Positions 1 through 5,047 of a DNA stretch of 5,047 bases are shown here, piece by piece (position 1 is the stretch's first letter; each line of letters begins with the position of its first letter). A program made the translations under genes and the position numbers. The notes under the pieces are model-generated. The model did not search any database. It had not been told where the DNA came from and worked only from the letters and a program-made list of their open reading frames with translations. This DNA comes from an uncultured bacterium (lineage in GTDB: Bacteria; Verrucomicrobiota; Kiritimatiellia; RFP12; UBA1067), in assembly GCA_946401765.1 (NCBI GenBank), contig CAMIVJ010000244.1, positions 1-5,047 of the forward strand, written 5' to 3'.

Positions 1-1176
1 AAAGAGGTGTTCGCAACGACTGCCGCGGGAGAGGTCAAGTACGGATCGTGCGAGCTTTCGCAGGGATGGCACGACTACTTCATCGTGACGGAGGACAATT
101 CGGGCACGCAGGGTCCGACGGCGTGGACGAACATGGCGCTTGGCTGGACGAACGAAGTGGTGAGCTCGACGGCCGCCGCGAGCTACTCGAAGTTCGCGAT
201 CGGCGAGCCTGGGCTGCGCTTCCGCCTGGCGAATTCCGTGCAGTGGGAGAGAAAGTCCGTGGCGGGCGGTGACTGGCCCACCACGGAGGACTACGACACC
301 ATCACCGTCACCAACTCGCTGCGCCAGCTGGGGCAGTATTCGAAGTGGGGCCCTGGGCAGTCCGCCGCGAACCGCTTCTCCGGCAGCTTCTACGTCTCGG
401 CCGAGCAGGCGGGCGAGTGGTACTTCTGGGGCACGTACGACGACCAGATCCGCTTCAAGGTTGACGGCGTCGATTCCGGCATGAACGGCCGCAAGGACGG
501 TACGCAGTACGCGACGACGCGCTACAACCTAGCAGAGGGCTGGCACTCGTTCGAGATGCGCACTTACGACAACACGGGCAATTGGGGCCCGTGGGACGGC
601 AGCTACGACTACGCACTTGGCGTGCAGATCACGCCCGAGGGCGGCAGCGCGGGCGAATGGCTTGCCTTCGACGAGCGCAACTTCCGCTTCACGCGCCTTG
701 AACGCCAGGCGCGCGCGGGCATCGACGGCGAACTTTCGCTTGGAGAAGGCTCCACGCTCGCGAACGGCACCGGCGGATCGTCATGGTGCCCGATCTGGGG
801 CACGCTATCCGGCACGGGTTCGCTAGAGGGCTACTTCCGCATGAAGGGGGCGACGTGGAGGATGACGAGCGACGGAAGGCGCGTGGACGCCGCGAAGTTC
901 GTTGCGCGCGCAGGTGACGGAGTGGGTCCGCATCCCGAGACGCTTGCGGATCTTGGCGCGATCGAGGTGACGTTCAGCAGGCAGCCTGGACGCAAGGTGT
1001 ACGACGTGTGCGACGCTCTTGGTCTCACGGAGGAGCGCGCGGCGGAAATACCCGTGCGCGCGGGCCTGGAAGGCGAGACCGGCAATGGAAAATGCAGGTT
1101 CTCTGCGGCCGTAAAGGACGGCAGGCTCGTTCTCGTCAATGAGCGTCCGCTCGGAGTGGTGCTGTACCTGCGCTGA
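1..1176 (+). CDS. Secreted PA14-like repeat surface protein, 3' part only
   Basis: The frame is open from the first base (Lys-Glu-Val-Phe), so the start and any signal peptide lie upstream; the GTG at 7 is not a credible start. There are 391 visible codons, ending in TGA at 1174-1176. Two related units can be seen. The unit at about nt 270-700 reads like a PA14 domain: FSGSFYVSAEQAGEWYFWG, then DDQIRFKVDG, then LAEGWHSFEMRTYDNTG. The first visible unit, about nt 31-230, repeats its second half (LSQGWHDYFIVTEDNSG, then GP, W, ALG). PA14 domains generally bind carbohydrate or sit in adhesins and glycosidases. After about nt 740 comes a Gly/Ser-rich module (GTLSGTGSLEGYFRMKG) followed by a tail ending VVLYLR, a style I associate with large exported Kiritimatiellota proteins. 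No membrane span, LPXTG motif or beta-barrel is visible. Coding is secure; the PA14 assignment is fairly good; the ligand is unknown. Confidence 0.85.
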   Translation, partial: KEVFATTAAGEVKYGSCELSQGWHDYFIVTEDNSGTQGPTAWTNMALGWTNEVVSSTAAASYSKFAIGEPGLRFRLANSVQWERKSVAGGDWPTTEDYDTITVTNSLRQLGQYSKWGPGQSAANRFSGSFYVSAEQAGEWYFWGTYDDQIRFKVDGVDSGMNGRKDGTQYATTRYNLAEGWHSFEMRTYDNTGNWGPWDGSYDYALGVQITPEGGSAGEWLAFDERNFRFTRLERQARAGIDGELSLGEGSTLANGTGGSSWCPIWGTLSGTGSLEGYFRMKGATWRMTSDGRRVDAAKFVARAGDGVGPHPETLADLGAIEVTFSRQPGRKVYDVCDALGLTEERAAEIPVRAGLEGETGNGKCRFSAAVKDGRLVLVNERPLGVVLYLR

Positions 1177-1223
1177 CGTTGGCCGGTGTGCTGAATTTCG
1201 TCTGTTTTTTCCTCGATTGGTTC

Positions 1224-1251
1224 TTGTACAGGAAGCGCAAATTGTGATAAT
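1224..1251 (+). promoter_or_regulatory. Sigma70-like promoter for the Spi-like gene
   Basis: A -35-like TTGTAC (1224-1229) and a -10-like GATAAT (1246-1251) are 16 bases apart in a locally AT-rich stretch of an otherwise GC-rich window. Transcription would begin near 1258-1260, leaving a leader of about 20 bases that contains the ribosome binding site. The same eight bases, GATAATAT, recur just upstream of the gene at 3715, which supports this as a true -10 region. The -35 match is weak (3 of 6). Confidence 0.5.
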
Positions 1252-1263
1252 ATACAAGGCCTT

Positions 1264-1268
1264 GGAGG
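1264..1268 (+). promoter_or_regulatory. Shine-Dalgarno GGAGG that decides the start at 1279
   Basis: GGAGG lies 10 bases before ATG 1279. It is only 4 bases before the in-frame GTG at 1273 and 2 bases before the out-of-frame ATG at 1271, both too close for normal initiation. The ATG at 1279 is therefore preferred, giving a 160-residue protein. Confidence 0.65.
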
Positions 1269-1278
1269 ATATGTGTTC

Positions 1279-1761
1279 ATGAGTCAACATGCATGTTTTG
1301 AGACATCCCGAAATTTGATAAAGACGGCCGCAGTTGCTTTCTGCATGGCATTTGCATGCTGCAATTTCGCTTTCGCGGAGGCGGTGACGGAAAACGAGGC
1401 GTCCGAGGCCGTAATTGGCTGGGCGTCGCTGAAGGATGCGCTTGGACAGGATTTTAGCGGAGCTGAGGCAGACGGCGTCTTGACGTACACTGGCATTGGC
1501 GGCACGGGCACATACCATGTGGTGAGCCTGAAGAGCGGCGGCTTCGTCGTCACCTCCGGCGACACGGCGATGGAGCCTATTCTCGCCTACTCCAAGGAGG
1601 GCGTCTGGAACACGAATGCCGCCAAGTGGTCTCGCCTGCGCGCGGCGGCGGGCGTCAAGGGAGGCGCGCGTCTCCAGGCCGCCAAGCCCACCGCCGACCT
1701 GCGCTGCGATAAGCTTGTGCAGGACGGAACAAACACCTTCTTCAAGGCAGTTATCGAGTAA
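1279..1761 (+). CDS. Secreted Spi-like / C10 peptidase propeptide protein, no protease domain
   Basis: This is a 160-residue protein. Residues 1-33 look like a Sec signal peptide: Arg11 and Lys15, a hydrophobic core at 16-31, and a likely cut at AFA33|EA. The mature part resembles the propeptide/inhibitor fold of C10 (streptopain, SpeB-type) cysteine peptidases. It has an N-terminal helix with ASEAVIGWASLKDAL (41-55), then YHVVSLKSGGFVVTSGD (79-95), then EPILAYSKEGVW (99-110). In that family this domain blocks the active site, either fused ahead of the enzyme or as the separate inhibitor Spi. Here the protein stops at residue 160, just after a segment (PTADLRCDKLVQ) that looks like the junction where the catalytic domain usually begins, so no catalytic Cys/His domain is present. 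It could be a stand-alone inhibitor, a secreted protein of other use, or a deleted peptidase gene. It is followed after 16 bases by the aldo/keto reductase gene. Coding is likely; function is tentative. Confidence 0.7.
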   Translation: MSQHACFETSRNLIKTAAVAFCMAFACCNFAFAEAVTENEASEAVIGWASLKDALGQDFSGAEADGVLTYTGIGGTGTYHVVSLKSGGFVVTSGDTAMEPILAYSKEGVWNTNAAKWSRLRAAAGVKGGARLQAAKPTADLRCDKLVQDGTNTFFKAVIE

Positions 1762-1777
1762 AGAAAGGAAGGAAAAT

Positions 1778-2632
1778 ATGGAAAACCTATCATCCACTAG
1801 AACGCTCGCCAACGGGGTGAAGATCCCGTGCATCGGATACGGCACGTGGCAGACGCCGGGAGGCGACGTGGCGCGCGACTCGGTGAAGAAGGCGCTGGAG
1901 CTTGGCTACAGGCATGTGGACACGGCGACGGTGTACGGCAACGAGGCGAGCGTGGGCGAGGGAATCCGCCTCTCGGGCGTGAGGCGCGAGGACGTGTTCA
2001 TCACCACGAAGCAGTGGACGGACGTGCGCGGATTCGAGAACACCGTGGCGGCTGCGGAGAGGGCGCTGAAGACGCTCGGAGTGGACTATCTCGACCTGTA
2101 CCTCGTCCACTGGCCCGCCGTGGAGAAGCTTTCGCCCGACTGGGCGGCGATCAACGCCGAGACGTGGCGCGGATTCGAGAAGCTGTACAAGGACGGCAAG
2201 GTGAGGGCGATAGGAGTCTCGAACTTCATGCCTGCGCAGCTTGCGGCGCTGAAGGAGTGCGCCGAGGTGCAGCCGATGGTGGACCAGGTGGAGTTCCATC
2301 CAGGGTACATCCAGAGGAACGTGCTGGACTACTGCCGCGAGAACGGGATAGTCGTGGAGGCGTGGAGTCCGCTCGGGAGCGGCCGTCTGCTGGCGGATCC
2401 GCTGGTGAACGAAATCGGCGCGGCGCATGGGAAGAGCGCCGCGCAGACGTGCGTGCGGTACGCGCTGCAGCACGGGATAGTGCCGCTTCCGAAGTCCGTG
2501 ACGCCAGAGCGCATCGCCGCGAACGCGGACGTCTTCGACTTCGCGCTCACCGATGCCGAGATGGCTGCGCTCGACGCGATGCCCGAGACCGGCTACAGCG
2601 GCTACCATCCCGACGATGCGCCCGCTGGCTGA
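1778..2632 (+). CDS. Aldo/keto reductase (AKR5-like, NADPH-dependent)
   Basis: This 284-residue protein has the usual size of a single-domain aldo/keto reductase with a TIM-barrel fold. These cytoplasmic enzymes reduce aldehydes and ketones to alcohols, normally with NADPH. The full catalytic tetrad is visible: Asp48 and Tyr53 in GYRHVDTATVYGNE (43-56), Lys78 in FITTKQW, and His111 in YLVHWP. GVSNF (146-150) and the cofactor-binding VPLPKSVTPERI (235-246) are intact, and the C-terminal GYSGYHPDD resembles the family's closing motif. Similarity in style points to the 2,5-diketo-D-gluconate reductase/prostaglandin F synthase branch, but the substrate cannot be read from sequence. The ATG at 1778 is chosen because AGGAAGG (1766-1772) sits 5 bases before it; longer in-frame starts would run back into the preceding gene. 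It lies 16 bases after the Spi-like gene and 19 bases before rfbA, so shared transcription is likely. There is no obvious metabolic link to either neighbour. Confidence 0.93.
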   Translation: MENLSSTRTLANGVKIPCIGYGTWQTPGGDVARDSVKKALELGYRHVDTATVYGNEASVGEGIRLSGVRREDVFITTKQWTDVRGFENTVAAAERALKTLGVDYLDLYLVHWPAVEKLSPDWAAINAETWRGFEKLYKDGKVRAIGVSNFMPAQLAALKECAEVQPMVDQVEFHPGYIQRNVLDYCRENGIVVEAWSPLGSGRLLADPLVNEIGAAHGKSAAQTCVRYALQHGIVPLPKSVTPERIAANADVFDFALTDAEMAALDAMPETGYSGYHPDDAPAG

Positions 2633-2639
2633 ACTGCTT

Positions 2640-2649
2640 AAAGGAGGAG
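2640..2649 (+). promoter_or_regulatory. Strong Shine-Dalgarno for rfbA
   Basis: AAAGGAGGAG lies directly before ATG 2652 and fixes the start of rfbA. The in-frame ATG at 2553, inside the aldo/keto reductase gene, would add 33 residues unlike any part of the family. Confidence 0.7.
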
Positions 2650-2651
2650 AA

Positions 2652-3515
2652 ATGAGAAAAGGTATAATTCTTGCTGGCGGTGCGGGAACGCGCCTGCATC
2701 CGCTCACGCGCGTCGTCTCGAAGCAGCTTCTGCCTGTCTATGACAAGCCGATGGTGTTCTATCCGCTCTCCACGCTGATGCTCGCTGGCATTCGCGAGGT
2801 TCTGGTGATCTCGACGCCGCAGGACCTGCCGAACTTCGAGCGTCTGCTGGGCGACGGTTCGGATCTCGGGATGAAGTTCTCGTACAAGGTGCAGGAGGTT
2901 CCCAACGGACTCGCCCAGGCGTTCGTCTTGGGGCGCGAGTTCATCGGCGACGACGATGTGTGCCTTGTACTGGGCGACAACATCTTCTACGGCGCGGAGC
3001 TGCCGCATCTGCTGCGCGAGGCGTGCGCCGCGAAGGAGCCGACGGTGTTTGGGTACCGGGTGGCCGATCCGGAAAGGTACGGAGTCGTCTCGTTCGGGCC
3101 GGACGGCAGGGCGGAGACGATCGAGGAGAAGCCGGCGAAGCCGAAGAGTAACTACGCCGTGGTGGGCCTCTATTTCTACCCCAACAAGGTTGTGAAGATC
3201 GCGGCCGAGCTCAAGACTTCCGCAAGAGGCGAGTACGAGATAACGGACGTCAATCGCGTTTACCTTGAGCAGGGCCGGCTGCGCGTGAAGCAGATGAGCC
3301 GCGGCTTCGCGTGGCTCGACACGGGCACGCACCAGTCGCTTGCCGACGCAACGAACTTCGTCCGCGCCATAATCGAGCGTCAGGGCCTGCAGCTCTCGTG
3401 CATCGAGGAGATCGCCTGGCACAAGGGCTGGATCGACGATGCGCAGCTCGCGCGCCTCGCCGAGGGGTACGGAAAGTCCACGTACGGACAGTACCTCCGC
3501 CAGCTCGTCGGATGA
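2652..3515 (+). CDS. rfbA: Glucose-1-phosphate thymidylyltransferase (RmlA/RfbA)
   Basis: The enzyme joins dTTP and glucose-1-phosphate to give dTDP-glucose and pyrophosphate. This is the first step to dTDP-L-rhamnose and other dTDP-deoxysugars used in O-antigen and surface polysaccharide, and it takes place in the cytoplasm. The 287-residue length is normal. The nucleotide-binding signature is complete at the N terminus (KGIILAGGAGTRLHPLTR, 3-20), followed by SKQLLPVYDKPM (23-34). LGDNIFYG (107-114) carries the metal-binding Asp109, IEEKP (157-161) the sugar-binding Glu/Lys pair, and WLDTGTH (221-227) the second metal-binding Asp223. The C-terminal CIEEIAWHKGWID (250-262) is typical of the short RmlA class. 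The usual partners rmlB, rmlC and rmlD do not follow; the next gene starts 199 bases later and is unrelated, so the rest of the pathway must be encoded elsewhere. It is probably translated from the same message as the aldo/keto reductase. Confidence 0.97.
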   Translation: MRKGIILAGGAGTRLHPLTRVVSKQLLPVYDKPMVFYPLSTLMLAGIREVLVISTPQDLPNFERLLGDGSDLGMKFSYKVQEVPNGLAQAFVLGREFIGDDDVCLVLGDNIFYGAELPHLLREACAAKEPTVFGYRVADPERYGVVSFGPDGRAETIEEKPAKPKSNYAVVGLYFYPNKVVKIAAELKTSARGEYEITDVNRVYLEQGRLRVKQMSRGFAWLDTGTHQSLADATNFVRAIIERQGLQLSCIEEIAWHKGWIDDAQLARLAEGYGKSTYGQYLRQLVG

Positions 3516-3592
3516 CGTCGTGAAGTCGTTGGCAGACTGCGAGATCGGTCCGGAAATCGGACGTGGCGGTAGCTCGGCCGCTTGGCATGTAG

Positions 3593-3629
3593 CCAGCTGA
3601 GAATTGGATATTTGAGCTGGATATTCTCA
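3593..3629 (+). repeat. Overlapping direct and inverted short repeats
   Basis: TGGATATT occurs twice (3605-3612 and 3618-3625) with a 13-base period. Two inverted pairs overlap it: CCAGCT (3593-3598) with AGCTGG (3615-3620), and TGAGAAT (3598-3604) with ATTCTCA (3623-3629). The two stems cross each other, so they would compete in RNA, or the element could be a protein-binding site in DNA. The cluster ends about 50 bases before the proposed -35 of the next gene. The repeats are exact; their function is unknown. Confidence 0.4.
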
Positions 3630-3678
3630 ACTTTCCAGAATGGACTCATGAAAAAAGAATGTGTCGCTGAGAAAGTAG

Positions 3679-3707
3679 TTGCGCGTATGCCGTGAAAATG
3701 AGATAAT
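3679..3707 (+). promoter_or_regulatory. Sigma70-like promoter abutting the start at 3715
   Basis: TTGCGC (3679-3684) and GATAAT (3702-3707) are separated by 17 bases. Transcription would start about 7 bases after the -10, at or next to the A of ATG 3715, which would give a leaderless message. In agreement, no Shine-Dalgarno sequence precedes that ATG. The -10 is good (5 of 6) and is shared, as GATAATAT, with the promoter at 1246; the -35 is weak (3 of 6). Confidence 0.45.
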
Positions 3708-3714
3708 ATCACAA

Positions 3715-5047
3715 ATGGCAAAACTAGTGACAGTTCTGGGCCTTGAAGGCACTGTGCTACGTGGCGTGAGCCTCGCAGTGGAAGGCGAGCATCCACAGCG
3801 TGGCGCGGAGGAATTCTGGCCTCTGACCGCCGCGGGCGATCTGCCTGGCGAGGAGAAGCCCGGCGAGGCGGCGGGAGAAGACGTGCCCACCGAGAACGTG
3901 GCCGAGGAGGACAAGCCCCTCGCGCGCGCGTTCCGCGCCGCCGCCGCGAAGTTTGGCACGCACGAGTTCACGTTGTCTCTGCCGCTTTCGCGGATGCTCG
4001 TGAAGATGGTGCGCCTGCCTGCGGAGGCGCGCGACGATCTTGTGGGCGCGGCGCAGATGGAGCTCGATTCGATTTCTCCGTTCCCCGACGAGGTGCTGCT
4101 GCCGGGCGTTGAGGTGGCGGCCGAGACCGACAAGGAGATCGTGGCCGTTGTGGCCGCGCTCCCAGAGGCGGCCTCAGCCGAGATAAGCGAGGCCATGGCC
4201 GCCGCTAAGATCCATGTGGTACGCACCGACGCCACGGCGTTCGGCTGGCTGCGCTCGCTATGGCCGCGCATCTGCTCGGGCGGAGGCGCCGGCAGGCGCA
4301 TGGTGCTCTTCGACCTCGACGACGGCTGGGACCTGATTGTGCTTGACGACGGCGCCCTCTCGTTCATGCGCGGCATCGGCCGCGTGACGGGCACCGACGA
4401 GCTTGCGCGCGAGGTCACGCTCAGCATGCTGCAGCTTGGCGGCGCAGGCGACGCAGACGAGGTGGTGCTTTGCGTGCGCTCGCACGCCGAGCCCGAGCTG
4501 ATTGAGCGCCTTGGCGCGTTCGGCCACGTGCGCGAAGTGGTGGTGGACGATCCCGTGGCGGGCGTGGAGGGCGTCGCCCGGCGCACGCTCGAGGGCTCTG
4601 CTCTCGACGTCACGCCCGCCTCTTGGCGCGAAGCGCGCATCGAGCACAGCTTCCGCCGCAGGCTCACGATGTGGCTGGCCATTGCTGGCGGCATCTGGCT
4701 CGCGGTGATGGCCGTTCTCTTCGGCGTGGACATCACGTACGACTTCATGACCGACCGGCAGAAGGCGCTGCAGAAGGACAAGCGCCATGCGGCTGCGTTC
4801 AAGGAGGTGTCGGCCCTCAAGAGCAGGGTGGAGCTGATCCAGCGGTATGCGGACCACGCCCACGGCGCACTGGAGGTGTTCAAGACGATATCGGACGCTC
4901 TGCCTCCCTCGCAGGACATGGTGTTCAGCTCGTTCAAGTACCGTCGCGACGAGAGCGTGCGCGTGATGGGCACTGCTACCGAGCGCGAGGATCTGCGCAC
5001 GTTCATGGACAATCTCAACAATGCCTCGTTCGAGGACGCCGCCGAAG
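3715..5047 (+). CDS. PilM/PilN-like (GspL-type) inner-membrane assembly protein, 5' part
   Basis: The frame is open from ATG 3715 to the window edge (444 codons seen). The likely role is a cytoplasm-to-periplasm linker in a type II secretion or type IV pilus platform. Residues 1-316 look like the actin-like PilM/GspL cytoplasmic region: LPLSRMLVKMVRLPAEARDD (69-88), ELDSISPFPDEV (96-107), and a second-phosphate-type segment VLFDLDDGWDLIV (197-209) followed by SFMRGIG. RRR (314-316) precedes one membrane span, about 317-338, consistent with a cytoplasmic N terminus. A charged, helical stretch follows (343-380), then a PilN-like periplasmic fold (ALPPSQDMVFSSFKY, 395-409; VRVMGTATEREDLRTFMDNL, 417-436). 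An acidic, low-complexity insert occupies about residues 22-65. The first phosphate motif is weak (LGLEG where PilM usually has GIDIG), so nucleotide binding is uncertain. A stop codon at 3676-3678 limits upstream extension; TTG 3679 is the only alternative start and is less likely. The exact system (GspL or fused PilM-PilN) cannot be decided without the following genes. Confidence 0.85.
   Translation, partial: MAKLVTVLGLEGTVLRGVSLAVEGEHPQRGAEEFWPLTAAGDLPGEEKPGEAAGEDVPTENVAEEDKPLARAFRAAAAKFGTHEFTLSLPLSRMLVKMVRLPAEARDDLVGAAQMELDSISPFPDEVLLPGVEVAAETDKEIVAVVAALPEAASAEISEAMAAAKIHVVRTDATAFGWLRSLWPRICSGGGAGRRMVLFDLDDGWDLIVLDDGALSFMRGIGRVTGTDELAREVTLSMLQLGGAGDADEVVLCVRSHAEPELIERLGAFGHVREVVVDDPVAGVEGVARRTLEGSALDVTPASWREARIEHSFRRRLTMWLAIAGGIWLAVMAVLFGVDITYDFMTDRQKALQKDKRHAAAFKEVSALKSRVELIQRYADHAHGALEVFKTISDALPPSQDMVFSSFKYRRDESVRVMGTATEREDLRTFMDNLNNASFEDAAE

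Larger units (their letters stand above)
3516..3714. other. Intergenic region with hairpins, repeats and a promoter
   Basis: This 199-base gap separates rfbA from the PilM/PilN-like gene. It holds a small perfect hairpin (3548-3562, 5-base stem GTCCG, loop GAAAT) with no T-run after it, so it is not a convincing terminator. It also holds a repeat cluster at 3593-3629 and an AT-rich 3' part with the promoter at 3679-3707. A 15-codon frame at 3648-3695 lacks a ribosome binding site. I see no RNA gene or larger coding region. Confidence 0.6.

Noticed and set aside
1175..1210. Possible terminator after the PA14-like gene, with T6 at 1205-1210
   Set aside because: The only stem leading into the T-run is four bases (GACG/CGTC) with a 20-base loop, too weak to call.
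823..1845. 340-codon open frame on the minus strand
   Set aside because: It runs across the 3' end of one gene, an intergenic promoter region, a whole second gene and the start of a third, and its product shows no family motif. It is a shadow frame.
2553..2651. 33-codon upstream extension of rfbA
   Set aside because: It overlaps the aldo/keto reductase gene in another frame, has no family similarity, and a strong Shine-Dalgarno sequence sits before ATG 2652.
1790..2707. 305-codon minus-strand frame opposite the aldo/keto reductase, and a similar one at 2547-3422 opposite rfbA
   Set aside because: Both are Arg/His/Leu-rich shadows of genes whose catalytic motifs are complete on the + strand.
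3548..3562. Hairpin GTCCG-GAAAT-CGGAC after rfbA as a terminator
   Set aside because: The stem is only five bases and no T-run follows on either strand.
3648..3695. 15-codon frame MKKECVAEKVVARMP upstream of the PilM/PilN-like gene
   Set aside because: It has no ribosome binding site and overlaps the -35 of the proposed promoter, so it would not be on that message. It is too short to support.
3627..5021. 464-codon open frame on the minus strand
   Set aside because: It lies opposite the PilM/PilN-like gene, is dominated by Ser, Arg, Ala and Pro with no recognisable domain, and follows from the GC-rich third positions of the sense gene, which has clear family motifs and a membrane span.

Overview
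The window looks like part of a chromosome from a GC-rich, Gram-negative bacterium. My best guess is an uncultured, gut-type member of the Kiritimatiellota/Verrucomicrobiota group. That rests on the style of the proteins: a large secreted PA14-like protein ending in a Gly/Ser-rich module and a terminal VVLYLR, a secreted Spi/C10-propeptide-like protein, and a one-polypeptide PilM/PilN (GspL-like) assembly protein. This is inference from family style, not from a marker gene. All five genes are on the + strand. I see no RNA genes, CRISPR, insertion sequences or phage genes.

Layout. (1) Positions 1-1176: C-terminal 391 codons of a large extracellular protein with two PA14-like units in tandem; its start lies outside the window. 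(2) 1177-1278: intergenic, with a sigma70-like promoter and a clear ribosome binding site. (3) 1279-1761: a short secreted protein matching only the propeptide/inhibitor (Spi-like) part of C10 (streptopain-type) peptidases. (4) 1778-2632: an aldo/keto reductase with an intact catalytic tetrad. (5) 2652-3515: rfbA (rmlA), glucose-1-phosphate thymidylyltransferase. Genes 3 to 5 are 16 and 19 bases apart, each with a strong Shine-Dalgarno sequence, so they are probably co-transcribed. (6) 3516-3714: a 199-base gap with small repeats and a second promoter. (7) From 3715 to the window edge: a membrane protein with a PilM-like actin fold, one membrane span and a PilN-like periplasmic part, probably the first gene of a type II secretion or type IV pilus operon. 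The strand opposite this gene also has a long open frame (3627-5021), but that frame is a GC-driven shadow.

How the genes fit together. RfbA makes dTDP-glucose for rhamnose or other deoxysugars of surface polysaccharide. The partial surface protein and the Spi-like protein are exported, and the last gene belongs to an envelope-spanning machine. The common theme is the cell envelope. The aldo/keto reductase is the only clearly cytoplasmic metabolic enzyme without an obvious link. I did not find a convincing new multi-gene system. The most interesting points are the truncated C10 propeptide gene, the apparently leaderless start of the PilM/PilN-like gene, and the repeat cluster upstream of it.
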